This document shows positions 1 to 8,181 of a stretch of 64,000 nucleotides of DNA, piece by piece; the stretch's first letter is position 1, and each line of letters begins with the position of its first letter. Source of the DNA: Oscillospiraceae bacterium (lineage in GTDB: Bacteria > Bacillota > Clostridia > Oscillospirales > Ruminococcaceae); the NCBI GenBank assembly GCA_017399765.1, contig JAFQBH010000017.1:1-64000 (forward strand), read 5' to 3'. A program made the translations under genes and the position numbers. Below the pieces are notes generated by a model. The model was not told the origin of the DNA. It ran no database searches and saw nothing but the letters and a program-made list of their open reading frames with translations.

Positions 1-216
1 ACACAGAACTGTGAGGTGAAATGCGTCTCGCTTGTAGCGGATGAAAAGACTCTGTGTGAAAGATTGGCAATGGATGTAGAAAGAGGTATCCGTTCTGAAG
101 ATATAATTGAGCGAAGCATAGCAAGAATACCGATGTACCAAGCACTCAATACCATTAAAATTGATACGAACGCCAAAAACGTGGCTGTGATTGCCAATGA
201 GATAAAGCAGTTGTAA
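1..216 (+). CDS. C-terminal fragment of a probable P-loop kinase-like protein (5' end outside window)
   Basis: The frame is open from base 1 and stops at TAA 214-216, giving the last 71 residues of a protein that begins upstream. The fragment is soluble and helical, with a charged RSEDIIERS stretch and a closing VIANEIKQL helix. This resembles the lid and last helix of small P-loop nucleoside or AAA_33-type kinases, but no Walker A lies inside the window, so the family is a guess. The in-frame GTG at 16 need not be a start because the frame continues upstream. A strong terminator follows 45 bases later, so this is the last gene of its unit. Confidence 0.5.
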   Translation, partial: TQNCEVKCVSLVADEKTLCERLAMDVERGIRSEDIIERSIARIPMYQALNTIKIDTNAKNVAVIANEIKQL

Positions 217-261
217 TACCGTCAAATTCCAATTTATCGAACGGTTGTGTTCTGTTAATAT

Positions 262-297
262 ACTTCCCTCCGTTATTTTGACGGAGGGAAGTTCTTT
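262..297 (+). terminator. Rho-independent terminator
   Basis: A 12-bp stem (ACTTCCCTCCGT paired with ACGGAGGGAAGT) closes a loop of about 7 bases and is followed by a T-rich tail. It ends the unit of the kinase-like fragment. Confidence 0.85.
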
Positions 298-401
298 ATA
301 TCCCAAATCAGTCCAAAAGGTAAAAGGGAGAGAAAAACTGAAATTATGTTATAATTTTCAAAAAAATTGCCGAATTTTTTGATAAAAAGGTGTATATAAA
401 G

Positions 402-980
402 GTGAAGGGAAGTGATTTTACGGAAGATTTGAAAATAATAGAACTGTATTTTGAAAGAAACGAGAAAGCAATTTCTGCAACCGATGAAAAATACGGCGCA
501 TACTGCATGAAAATTTCACAAAATATTCTCGGCAGCACCGAAGATGCGGAAGAATGCGTTAACGATACATATCTTGCGGCATGGAATTCAATTCCGCCGA
601 AAATTCCGAAGATCCTTTTGCTGTTCCTCGGAAAAATAACACGAAATATTTCACTTAATTTTTATAGAAAAAGGCACAGCGAAAAAAGAGGCGGCGGGGA
701 ATATGAAGTTGTTCTCGATGAAATTTCCGAACTTGTTTCGGGAAAAGAAAACGTTGAAAAAGATTTTGAACGGCGGGAAATTCTTTTTGCAATCAACGAT
801 TTTCTTAAAACGCTTGATGACGAAAAAAGAAATATATTCGTCTGCCGCTATTGGTATTTTTACAGCGCAAAAGACATTGCAAAACTTTTTGGAAAAAAAG
901 AAAGCTCGGTTCATTCTTCACTTGAGAGAACGAGAAAAAAACTTGGAAAATATCTTTCGGAAAGGGGTTTTGAATTATGA
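402..980 (+). CDS. RNA polymerase sigma-70 family (ECF-type) sigma factor
   Basis: A 192-residue sigma factor. Region 2 is seen around STEDAEECVNDTYLAAWNSI, followed by a long linker and a region 4 helix-turn-helix near the C-terminus (SAKDIAKLFGKKESSVHSSL). It should bind core RNA polymerase and direct it to its own promoters. I chose GTG 402 because an AAAGG lies about 11 bases upstream; the frame is open to GTG 390, which has no ribosome site in front, so the start is uncertain by four codons. The stop overlaps the next gene by ATGA, and the next gene encodes a single-pass membrane protein, the usual sigma/anti-sigma arrangement. The stimulus is unknown. Confidence 0.85.
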   Translation: MKGSDFTEDLKIIELYFERNEKAISATDEKYGAYCMKISQNILGSTEDAEECVNDTYLAAWNSIPPKIPKILLLFLGKITRNISLNFYRKRHSEKRGGGEYEVVLDEISELVSGKENVEKDFERREILFAINDFLKTLDDEKRNIFVCRYWYFYSAKDIAKLFGKKESSVHSSLERTRKKLGKYLSERGFEL

Positions 981-1789
981 AAAAAGAAGAATTTATCGAC
1001 CTTCTTGAAGATATCGACGATGAATATATAATCAGGGCACAGGGCGAAACCGGAAACAAAAAAATTTTTGCGACGAAAAAATGGTTCGCGCTTGTTGCGG
1101 CGATAATAATAATCGGAGCATTTGCAACGGTTGTTGCGGCAAAACCGGAATGCCGGATATTTTTTGAAGAAACGGAACTTGAAGGAGAAAAGGCATATTT
1201 TGTATGTTCAGAACTTGAAAAATTTTCTTCCGGCGATTTTTCCGAAAACATAAAAGCAGTGGAAAAAGAGATAGCGCGCCAATACCGGGATTATGAACCT
1301 TATATGAGCAGTTTCCCCGGACATTGGTACAGACATTTTTCTTCCGCTTCCGAAGCAAAGGAATTTATCGGATTTGAAAAGTTTTCGGTTCCGGAAATCG
1401 GAATTCCGGAAAGGGATTTCTGCATTTCCGCTTATGGAGATCCTTCGGGCAAAATATCGCACATAAGGGCGGAATTTTTTTATCTTGATACGGAAGACGG
1501 ATATCTTGGAATACAGATTTTTGCGGATGCGCTTACGGAAAATTTTGAAGAAGATTTTTTTCAAAGTGATATATTGTCTGAGGAAGAATATCGAACGGTC
1601 AGGGAAACCTTAAACAGAAAGAAAACGAAATTTTATATTTTTGACGGAGAAATTTCCCAAACAGGAAACAGAAGGACGGGGATATTTTTTGTAAAAAAAG
1701 GAGTTCTTTATTATGTAAACTTTGCTTTTTCTGAAGAAAAAACCGAAAAAGCGGAAGATATCATACAGAAAGTCTTAAACTTTTATTAA
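977..1789 (+). CDS. Probable membrane anti-sigma factor partner
   Basis: A 270-residue protein overlapping the sigma gene by 4 bases (ATGA). A short cytoplasmic N-terminus (about residues 1-35) precedes one transmembrane helix (about 37-53) and a roughly 215-residue extracytoplasmic domain rich in Glu, Phe and Tyr. Inference: it holds the sigma factor at the membrane through its N-terminus and releases it on a signal sensed outside. I recognise no named sensor domain. The same arrangement (short N-terminus, one helix, large outer part, 4-base overlap with sigma) recurs at 17857-19365 in this window. Confidence 0.65.
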   Translation: MKKEEFIDLLEDIDDEYIIRAQGETGNKKIFATKKWFALVAAIIIIGAFATVVAAKPECRIFFEETELEGEKAYFVCSELEKFSSGDFSENIKAVEKEIARQYRDYEPYMSSFPGHWYRHFSSASEAKEFIGFEKFSVPEIGIPERDFCISAYGDPSGKISHIRAEFFYLDTEDGYLGIQIFADALTENFEEDFFQSDILSEEEYRTVRETLNRKKTKFYIFDGEISQTGNRRTGIFFVKKGVLYYVNFAFSEEKTEKAEDIIQKVLNFY

Positions 1790-1857
1790 GATTTATCTTT
1801 ATATGTTGCGCTCGCTTCTTCCCGGTGTTACTATGAAGAAAAAGGAGGCGGTGCAAA

Positions 1858-2475
1858 ATGGAATTTTTGTTCAAACCGGAAAAACTTTCGGAAGATTTGA
1901 AATACCAGGTTTCGGAAGCGATTGCGAAACGCGCGGAAATTTTTTCAAGAAAAAGATATCCGGGGCTTTGGGAAAAAACGGACAGACTTAACGAGAAAAA
2001 ACTTCCGGAAGAAGCCTTGATCAGGCGAAAAAGATTTCGCAGATTTTACGGAATAGTTTGCATCGTCCTTGGAATTTTCCTTTTTGTTCCGGGGCTTATT
2101 AAACCGGGCGAACTTTTTGTTCCGCTTGTTGTCGGCGCCTTGGCGATTTTAACGGGAATTCCGGCAGTTATTCCGAGGAAAGCAAACTCGGAAAAATTTA
2201 TAAAAAAAGCAAAAAAACTTATTTCCGCAATCAATTCTTCTCTTAAGCCGGAAGATAAAGTTCTTTTTAACGAGGAAGGAATTTTTGAAAACGGCGCGCT
2301 TTTGATGGAATATGAAGATCTTGAAAACGTAATTGAAAACAGAAGCATTTTTCTTGTTTGCGACGGAATAAAAATTATGGTTTTGAGGAAAGCAGATTTG
2401 GTCATCGGAAATCCGGAAGAGTTCAAAATCTTCGTTGAATCGAAAACCGGGAAGAAAACTGAAAAATGTGTTTAA
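1858..2475 (+). CDS. Two-helix membrane protein, YcxB-like, unknown function
   Basis: A 205-residue protein starting at ATG 1858 behind AAAGGAGG. A basic, charged N-terminal region (about 1-60) leads into two transmembrane helices (about 63-81 and 85-106, split by KPGE), then a cytoplasmic domain whose pattern (EEGIFENGALLMEYEDLENVIENRSIFLV) resembles the C-terminal fold of YcxB-like proteins. It lies 68 bases after the anti-sigma gene and is probably co-transcribed as a third member of that unit. The role is unknown. Confidence 0.55.
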   Translation: MEFLFKPEKLSEDLKYQVSEAIAKRAEIFSRKRYPGLWEKTDRLNEKKLPEEALIRRKRFRRFYGIVCIVLGIFLFVPGLIKPGELFVPLVVGALAILTGIPAVIPRKANSEKFIKKAKKLISAINSSLKPEDKVLFNEEGIFENGALLMEYEDLENVIENRSIFLVCDGIKIMVLRKADLVIGNPEEFKIFVESKTGKKTEKCV

Positions 2476-2500
2476 AGGGCGCCCTTCGGGCGCCTTTTTT
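2475..2500 (+). terminator. Rho-independent terminator
   Basis: A GC-rich stem (GGCGCCC / GGGCGCC) with a TTCG-type tetraloop and T6. Its T-run merges into the TTGACA of the spoIIE promoter. Confidence 0.9.
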
Positions 2501-2531
2501 GACATATTTTTTTGCTTCTTTGCGTTATAGT
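2499..2531 (+). promoter_or_regulatory. Candidate spoIIE promoter with 21-bp spacer
   Basis: TTGACA at 2499-2504 and TATAGT at 2526-2531 are separated by 21 bases. Spacers this long are known at Spo0A-activated sigma-A promoters, including B. subtilis spoIIE. No clear Spo0A box (TGTCGAA) is visible nearby. A ribosome site (AAAGGAG) sits about 10 bases before ATG 2570. Confidence 0.45.
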
Positions 2532-2569
2532 GGCATTATAAAACAAATTGCAAAGGAGTTTTTTATAAA

Positions 2570-4882
2570 ATGGCGGAAGTTAAAACAAAATCTTTTCCGG
2601 TAAAAATGCCGAAAATGCTCAAAACAGCGGCGCCGGATCTTTTGAGCATGGCACTTTGGTTCATTTTTTCTTTTGCGGCAACAAAGACGATGCTTTTTGG
2701 GAAAACTGCGCCTTTCGGGGTTGCGGCGGCGGCCGCTTCTAACCGAAACTCGGCGGTATCCGCGGCTTTGGGTGCGGTTGTCGGATACATATTTTCGGAA
2801 AAACCGGAAAATTCATTAAGGCATATTGCGGCGGTGCTCATTGTTTTCGGAACAAAACTTGTTGTTGAAAGGTTTGAGGAAGGCGATATGGTTTCCGTGC
2901 TCATCGCGGGGGGAGCAACGGCTTTTTCCTCTTTTGGATATGCGGCGGCAACCGTGATTTCCGGTTACAGCAGCGTTATGGCATTTGCGGAAACGGTTCT
3001 TGCGGCCGGGTCGGCATATTTTTTTCGCCGGGCCGGAAACGTTTTTGAGCACGGAAAAACTTTTGCTCTGCTTTCCGGGAGCGACCGCGCCTGTGTAATT
3101 ATGACAGCTTCTGTTACTGCGGCGGCGCTTGCTTCGGTTTCGGCAGGAAAACTTAATATCGGTTCAATTGCCGCGGGAACGATAATTCTTGTTGCAGCAG
3201 CTTACGGAAAGGAAAGCGGAGGCGCTGTTGCGGGAATTTCAGCGGGAACAGCCGTTTCTTTTACAACCGGAAATTTTGGCGGAGATATTGCGGGATATGC
3301 TTTGGGCGGACTTTTGGGCGGAGTTTTTTCACCTTTCGGAAAAATCGGATGCGCAAGCGCCTTTGTTGCGGTAAAAATCATGGTCTGTCTTTTAGAAACT
3401 GCCGGATATCCGGATTACATTCCTGTTTATGAATCTCTGATCGCAGCGGGAATTTTCATGGTCATTCCGGTAAAAACCGGAAAGAATTTTTTATCGCTTA
3501 TATTTCGTAATGAAAACACAGCAGATTCCGCAACGGTTAAGGAACTTGTTCTTTCGAAAATCGGAAAAGCGGCGGACGGGCTTTTGGATATTGCGGAGGC
3601 TACCAAAAAAGTTGCCGCTTCGGTTGCAAGAGAAAACACGAAAGGAATGAATACCGTACTTAATCTTGCGGCGGAACGCAGCTGCAGAACATGTGCGAAA
3701 AGTACGGAATGTTGGCAAAGCAAATATCAGGAAACCATCAAGGAATTTTATGAGATTGGAAAGGCTGTAAAAGAAAAGAGAAAGCCTTGCTTTTCGGATG
3801 AATTTTATGAAAGATGCGCAAAACGCGACGCTCTTTTCAATGATACGGAAAAAGAATATAAGCTGGCCGCGGAGCAGAATTCCGCAGAGCGGAAAATCAA
3901 AAACATAAGGGAAGTTGTAACAGATCAGTTTGAGGGAACGGCGCTTTTGCTTCGTGATATTGCGGCGGATGCGGCAACGGTGAAAAGTGTTGATAAAAAA
4001 CTTTCCGCCGGGGTTAAGAAGATTTTTGAAGCAAGAAACATTCCGATTTTTTCGGGAGTTTGTTATTACACAGCGGATGGCTGTGTGAACATTGAAATCT
4101 CGGGAGCAAAAGAAAGAATAAAAAAGGCGGATATTCCGACCATAACCGAAGAACTTTCGGATCTTTGCGAATGTGATCTTGCGAAACCGGTTAAAAGAGA
4201 TACAGAAAACGCAAGACGCCTTGTTTTCTGTGAAAAACCACTTATGACGGCTGAATTCGGAACGGTTTCCGTTAATGCAAAAGGCGAAAAATTCTGCGGA
4301 GATTGTTCGGAATTTTTTATTGACCAATATGGCTGTGCCAATATGATTTTAAGCGACGGAATGGGAAGCGGTGAACATGCCGCGCTTGATTCCATGATGG
4401 CGGCAGGGCTTGTTTCAAGAATGATAAAAGCGGGTTTCAGATTCGGTCCGGCGATAAAACTTGTTAATTCAGCGCTTTTACTGAAATCGGAAGATGAATC
4501 CCTTGCAACGGTCGATGCGTTTTCAATCAATCTTTACACAGGTTCGGCATGTTTTTACAAAGCTGGCGCGGAAGCTTCGTTTGTACTTAAAAACGGGCAT
4601 GTTTCGAAAGTGGAAAGCGTTTCGTTTCCCGTGGGGATTTTGGGCGGAGCGGAATATGAACAAAACCAAATGCATCTTGGAATCGGAGATATTGTTGTTT
4701 TGGTGACCGACGGCGTGACAGTTACAGGAAGCGAATGGGTGCCTTCGGAACTAAAAAGCCTTTCGGAAAAATCTGCGGAAGAAATTGCAGAAGGAATTTC
4801 GGAAACGGCTTTTAAACGAAGGACGGACGGTCGTTCGGACGATATTACGGTTGCAGTGGCAAAGATTGTTTCAGGATATTAA
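2570..4882 (+). CDS. spoIIE: Stage II sporulation protein E, serine phosphatase
   Basis: A 770-residue membrane phosphatase, against about 827 in B. subtilis. The first ~310 residues are Ala/Gly-rich with many transmembrane helices. A middle regulatory segment carries the family Cys cluster (CRTCAKSTECW, about residue 370). The C-terminal PP2C/SpoIIE domain (about 560-765) has its metal-binding aspartates in SDGMGSG (near 596), VTDGVT (near 712) and RSDDITV (near 757). In the family it dephosphorylates SpoIIAA in the forespore, freeing sigma-F, and acts in polar septation. It stands alone between a terminator and the Met T-box. No spoIIAA/AB lies in the window. Confidence 0.95.
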   Translation: MAEVKTKSFPVKMPKMLKTAAPDLLSMALWFIFSFAATKTMLFGKTAPFGVAAAAASNRNSAVSAALGAVVGYIFSEKPENSLRHIAAVLIVFGTKLVVERFEEGDMVSVLIAGGATAFSSFGYAAATVISGYSSVMAFAETVLAAGSAYFFRRAGNVFEHGKTFALLSGSDRACVIMTASVTAAALASVSAGKLNIGSIAAGTIILVAAAYGKESGGAVAGISAGTAVSFTTGNFGGDIAGYALGGLLGGVFSPFGKIGCASAFVAVKIMVCLLETAGYPDYIPVYESLIAAGIFMVIPVKTGKNFLSLIFRNENTADSATVKELVLSKIGKAADGLLDIAEATKKVAASVARENTKGMNTVLNLAAERSCRTCAKSTECWQSKYQETIKEFYEIGKAVKEKRKPCFSDEFYERCAKRDALFNDTEKEYKLAAEQNSAERKIKNIREVVTDQFEGTALLLRDIAADAATVKSVDKKLSAGVKKIFEARNIPIFSGVCYYTADGCVNIEISGAKERIKKADIPTITEELSDLCECDLAKPVKRDTENARRLVFCEKPLMTAEFGTVSVNAKGEKFCGDCSEFFIDQYGCANMILSDGMGSGEHAALDSMMAAGLVSRMIKAGFRFGPAIKLVNSALLLKSEDESLATVDAFSINLYTGSACFYKAGAEASFVLKNGHVSKVESVSFPVGILGGAEYEQNQMHLGIGDIVVLVTDGVTVTGSEWVPSELKSLSEKSAEEIAEGISETAFKRRTDGRSDDITVAVAKIVSGY

Positions 4883-4909
4883 AGCGTTAAAAAAATTTTT
4901 AAAAAAGGG

Positions 4910-4938
4910 TTGACATTCCGTAAAAAGGGGTATATAAT
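4910..4938 (+). promoter_or_regulatory. Sigma-A promoter of the met transporter operon
   Basis: TTGACA (4910-4915), 17-base spacer, TATAAT (4933-4938): a consensus housekeeping promoter placing the start of the T-box leader near 4945. Confidence 0.85.
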
Positions 4939-4944
4939 GCACTC

Positions 4945-5235
4945 ATTAAGCCAAATATCTTAAAGACAATGAAGAGAAGAGTAAGCGCAGGATGCGGCCA
5001 CAGAGATTTCCCGTTTTGCTGAAAGGGAAACGAACTGATCGTGCTGAAGATGGCCTTGGAGTTGCGCACCGAGCCGGTTTTTCGGTAAGGCTGCGACGGG
5101 GTTCGCCCGTTAAAGCGATAGGGTATGAAAGTACCCGATGAGGTCATAACAGTGATGTTATGACGAAAAAAGGTGGTAACACGTGAGTTTTATGCTCCCG
5201 TCCTTTTAAAGGGACGGGAGCTTTTTTATTTCCCG
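4945..5235 (+). promoter_or_regulatory. T-box leader, methionine type
   Basis: The leader contains the T-box core AGGTGGTAACACG (5171-5183), a stem I region starting with AGAGTA and CAGAGA elements, and an intrinsic terminator at 5194-5227. TGGT in the core can pair with an ACCA tRNA end, as in tRNA-Met. ATG at 5050-5052, inside the pattern GAAG-ATG-N2-CYTGGAG, is the likely specifier codon; the thrS leader in this window has the same layout with ACC. It should bind uncharged tRNA-Met and permit read-through into metNIQ when methionine is short. Confidence 0.9.
5194..5230 (+). terminator. T-box regulated terminator
   Basis: A 10-bp stem GCTCCCGTCC / GGACGGGAGC followed by T6. It competes with the antiterminator formed by the T-box core just upstream. 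Confidence 0.85.
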
Positions 5236-5264
5236 AAAAAAGACGGATAAGGAGAAGATAAGAC

Positions 5265-6023
5265 TTGATACGTATTGAAAACCTGTCGAAGATTTTTAAA
5301 ACATCAAACGAAGTCCATGCGCTTCGTTCGGTTTCGACCCATGTTGAAGCCGGTGATATCTTCGGCGTGATCGGTATGAGCGGTGCCGGTAAATCAACGC
5401 TCCTTCGCTGTATTGCCCAGCTTGAAAAACCCACAAGCGGTGCGATTTATATTGAAGGTAAAAACATAACCGAACTTTCCGGAAAAGAAAACATTGAACT
5501 CCGCAAAAGAGTCGGCGTTATCTTCCAGGGATATCACCTTCTTATGCAGAGAACAGTTCGTGACAACATTGGTTTTCCTCTTGAACTCAGCGGAATGAAA
5601 AAGGAGGAAAGATATAAAAGAGTTGAAGAACTTCTTGCTCTTGTCGGACTTGAAAACAAAGCGGATTCTTATCCAAGCCAGCTTTCCGGCGGTCAGATGC
5701 AGAGAGTTGCAATAGCAAGAGCTCTTGCAAACAATCCTTCGATCCTTCTTTGCGACGAACCTACTTCCGCTTTGGATTCCCTTACAACAAAGGCAATTCT
5801 TAAACTTCTTAAAGATATCAACGAAAAACTCGGTGTAACAGTTTTCATCATCACCCACGAAATCGGCGTTGTAAAATCCATTTGCCGTCACGTGGCTGTA
5901 ATAAACGAAGGCGAACTTGTTGAACAGGGAGTCACCGACGAAGTTCTTTCAAATCCGAAGCACCACGCAACGGAACTTCTTCTCGGTATCTCCAACATCG
6001 CCGAAGGAGGTGATGCCGAATGA
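5265..6023 (+). CDS. metN: Methionine ABC transporter ATP-binding protein
   Basis: A 252-residue ABC ATPase starting at TTG 5265 with AAGGAG 10 bases upstream. Walker A is GMSGAGKS (37-44), the signature is LSGGQMQR, and Walker B is ILLCDEPTSALD followed by the switch His in IITHE. It powers uptake of methionine through MetI. MetN is usually about 340 residues with a C-terminal ACT-like NIL domain that senses internal methionine; that domain is absent and the frame ends in a 4-base overlap with metI. Substrate inferred from the Met T-box and the metI and metQ neighbours. Confidence 0.92.
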   Translation: MIRIENLSKIFKTSNEVHALRSVSTHVEAGDIFGVIGMSGAGKSTLLRCIAQLEKPTSGAIYIEGKNITELSGKENIELRKRVGVIFQGYHLLMQRTVRDNIGFPLELSGMKKEERYKRVEELLALVGLENKADSYPSQLSGGQMQRVAIARALANNPSILLCDEPTSALDSLTTKAILKLLKDINEKLGVTVFIITHEIGVVKSICRHVAVINEGELVEQGVTDEVLSNPKHHATELLLGISNIAEGGDAE

Positions 6024-6688
6024 TGGAATTCTTCATGGAATACAAAGATATGCTTTTTGAAGGAAGCTATGAAACATTGCTTATGACCTTTGCTTCAACG
6101 CTTTTTGCTTATGTAATCGGACTTCCCCTCGGCGTTACAATGGTTATAACCGATGCCCACGGCATCAGCCCCCAGAAAACGCTTAACACGGTTCTTGGAA
6201 CCATAATCAATATCGGACGTTCAATTCCTTTCGTAATTCTTATCGTTGCGGTAATTCCGCTTACAAGATTTATCGTAGGCAAAGCGATCGGTCCGGTTGC
6301 GGCAATCGTTCCGCTTACAATTGCGGCGGCGCCTTTCGTAGCAAGAATGGTTGAAACCGCCTTGCAGGAAGTTGACCCCGGCGTTGTTGAAGCGGCAAAA
6401 ACAATGGGCGCAACAAATGCCCAGATTGCCCTTAAAGTGCTTCTTCCGGAAGCAGTTCCCTCACTTATCAGAGGATTTTCAATTACCACAATAACCCTTA
6501 TAGGTTATTCGGCAATGGCGGGTGCCTTCGGTGCCGGCGGTCTTGGCGATATCGCAATCCGCTATGGTCACCACCGCTATCAGGCGGACATAATGTGGGT
6601 AACCGTTGTTCTTATAGTCGTAATCGTTCAGGCAATTCAGATGTGCTTTGAACTTGCGGCGAAAAAAATCGATAAAAGAAACAAATAA
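6020..6688 (+). CDS. metI: Methionine ABC transporter permease
   Basis: A 222-residue integral membrane protein with about five transmembrane helices. The permease loop EAAKTMGATNAQIALKVLLP (EAA motif) contacts MetN. It overlaps metN by 4 bases (ATGA); a second ATG at 6023 is an alternative start. Together with MetN and MetQ it imports methionine under control of the upstream T-box. Confidence 0.93.
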   Translation: MMEFFMEYKDMLFEGSYETLLMTFASTLFAYVIGLPLGVTMVITDAHGISPQKTLNTVLGTIINIGRSIPFVILIVAVIPLTRFIVGKAIGPVAAIVPLTIAAAPFVARMVETALQEVDPGVVEAAKTMGATNAQIALKVLLPEAVPSLIRGFSITTITLIGYSAMAGAFGAGGLGDIAIRYGHHRYQADIMWVTVVLIVVIVQAIQMCFELAAKKIDKRNK

Positions 6689-6709
6689 TCACTAAAAGGA
6701 GAAAAAATC

Positions 6710-7510
6710 ATGAAAAAGATTATTGCTATCGTACTTGCACTCGTATTCGTATTCAGCTTTGCCGCTTGCTCCGGCGAAACCGATGAAAAAACCATCAAAG
6801 TAGGCGCATCTCCTGCTCCTCATGCAGAAATTCTTGAAGTTGCAAAAGAAGTTCTTGCAGCAGACGGCTGGACCCTTGAAATCGTAGAATTCACCGACTA
6901 TGTTCTTCCTAACGAAACCCTTACCGCAGGCGAAATCGACGCTAACTATTTCCAGCACACCCCTTATCTCGAAACCTATAACGCAGAAAAAGGCACCGAT
7001 ATCGTTTCCGCAGCAGTAATCCACTATGAACCCCTCGGAATCTATCCCGGAAAAACCGCTTCCCTTGATGCAATCGCAGACGGCGCAACCATTGCTGTTC
7101 CCAACGACGGTTCCAACGAAGCCCGCGCACTTTATCTCCTCCAGGATCTCGGTCTTATCACCGTTGATAACACCAACGGCTTCAACATCACCGTAAACGA
7201 CATTGTTGACAACCCCAAGAACCTCGACATCATCGAAGCAGAAGCAGCACAGCTTCCCAACATCCTTGCTGACGTTGACTTCGCAATCATCAACGGTAAC
7301 TATGCAATCGGCGCAGGAATCGACGGAACTGTTCTTGAAACCGAAGCAAAAGATTCCGAAGCAGCACAGATCTACGGCAACATCATCGCAGTAAGAAACG
7401 GCGAAGAAGCAACCGAAAAAACTCTTGCTCTTGTAAAAGCAATCCAGAGCGAAGAAGTTAAAGCATTCATCGAATCCGAATACGGCGTTTCCGTTGTTCC
7501 GGTATTCTAA
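6710..7510 (+). CDS. metQ: Methionine-binding lipoprotein (NlpA family)
   Basis: A 266-residue substrate-binding protein. The signal peptide ends in a lipobox FAAC with the lipidated Cys at residue 20. The mature part follows the NlpA/MetQ pattern: KVGASPAPHAEILE, then LPNETLTAGEIDANYFQHTPYL, then AIPNDGSNEARAL-type segments. It sits 21 bases after metI with an AAAAGGAG site and is followed by a terminator. It delivers methionine to MetI. Confidence 0.94.
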   Translation: MKKIIAIVLALVFVFSFAACSGETDEKTIKVGASPAPHAEILEVAKEVLAADGWTLEIVEFTDYVLPNETLTAGEIDANYFQHTPYLETYNAEKGTDIVSAAVIHYEPLGIYPGKTASLDAIADGATIAVPNDGSNEARALYLLQDLGLITVDNTNGFNITVNDIVDNPKNLDIIEAEAAQLPNILADVDFAIINGNYAIGAGIDGTVLETEAKDSEAAQIYGNIIAVRNGEEATEKTLALVKAIQSEEVKAFIESEYGVSVVPVF

Positions 7511-7526
7511 TTAAAGATTAAAAAAG

Positions 7527-7556
7527 AAGCCGCTCGAAAGAGCGGCTTTTCTTTTG
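7527..7556 (+). terminator. Terminator of metNIQ
   Basis: An 8-bp stem AGCCGCTC / GAGCGGCT with a GAAA loop and a T-rich tail, 16 bases after the metQ stop. Confidence 0.9.
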
Positions 7557-7593
7557 AGAAAAATGAGTGGAACGCTTTTGACAGTTACACTTT

Positions 7594-7628
7594 CAAAAAA
7601 AGAAAGCTCCCGTTTTTCGGGAGCTTTT
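7594..7628 (-). terminator. Terminator of the GNAT gene
   Basis: Stem AAAGCTCCC / GGGAGCTTT; on the minus strand the tail is CTTTTTTT. It lies just past the GNAT stop at 7637. Confidence 0.85.
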
Positions 7629-7636
7629 GTGTTTTT

Positions 7637-8056
7637 TTATTTTTTTACACGATAGGTTGCATAGAAAACGTTTTTGCCGTAAAGGTCTTCGCCGAACTCA
7701 ACGGCATAAAAACCATAGTTGGTGAAAAAGGGGAGAGTATAATGAGGAACTTCGGCAACAACAGCTTTGGGACTTTGGTCAGCGATGGAATCATCAAGAA
7801 GTTTTGAAGCAATGCCGGATTTTCTGTAATCGCGGTGAACGCCGATGAAAAGAAGATGCATAACGTCGCTTGTGGAAGGGCTTGTTACGCAAAAACCGGC
7901 AACAGTTTCGCCGTCCATTGCGGCATAGATGGAAATGCCTTTGCTGTGGCAGAAAGTTTCAATAAGATCTGCGGTTTCTTCGCCTTTGAAGAAAAGTTCT
8001 TTTTCGATTTGCTGGAATTCGGGGCTTTCGGTAAGGATTCTTTTAACTTCTATCAT
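7637..8056 (-). CDS. GNAT family N-acetyltransferase
   Basis: A 139-residue acetyltransferase. The acetyl-CoA loop is seen in IGVHRDYRKSGIASKLL (R-x-x-G-x-A form), and the C-terminal FFTNYGFYAVEFGEDLYGKNVFY is typical of the last strands. The substrate is unknown. I chose ATG 8056 because AAAGGTGG stands 8 bases upstream; the longer frame to 8122 would begin inside the -35 of its own promoter. It is a single-gene unit with its own promoter and terminator. Confidence 0.85.
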   Translation of the reverse strand: MIEVKRILTESPEFQQIEKELFFKGEETADLIETFCHSKGISIYAAMDGETVAGFCVTSPSTSDVMHLLFIGVHRDYRKSGIASKLLDDSIADQSPKAVVAEVPHYTLPFFTNYGFYAVEFGEDLYGKNVFYATYRVKK

Positions 8057-8093
8057 AACTTGAACCACCTTTACGCAAAAAATAATACACTTT

Positions 8094-8122
8094 ATTCTAT
8101 CACAGAAAATGTAAAGTATCAA
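8094..8122 (-). promoter_or_regulatory. Promoter of the GNAT gene
   Basis: On the minus strand TTGATA (8122-8117), 17 bases, TAGAAT (8099-8094). It fixes the transcript start near 8087, upstream of ATG 8056. Confidence 0.7.
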
Positions 8123-8148
8123 GTTATATTGACAAAAATCGGCAAAAA

Positions 8149-8176
8149 GCGGGAGGAAAATTTCCTCCCGTTTTTA
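8149..8176. terminator. Terminator after the XRE-membrane gene
   Basis: A perfect 10-bp stem CGGGAGGAAA / TTTCCTCCCG with T5 on the plus side and a T-rich minus side. It serves the minus-strand gene ending at 8182. Confidence 0.8.
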
Positions 8177-8181
8177 TCATC

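Noticed and set aside
1803..1991. 62-codon frame beginning at ATG 1803
   Set aside because: It overlaps the well-supported gene at 1858 in another frame and has no ribosome site.
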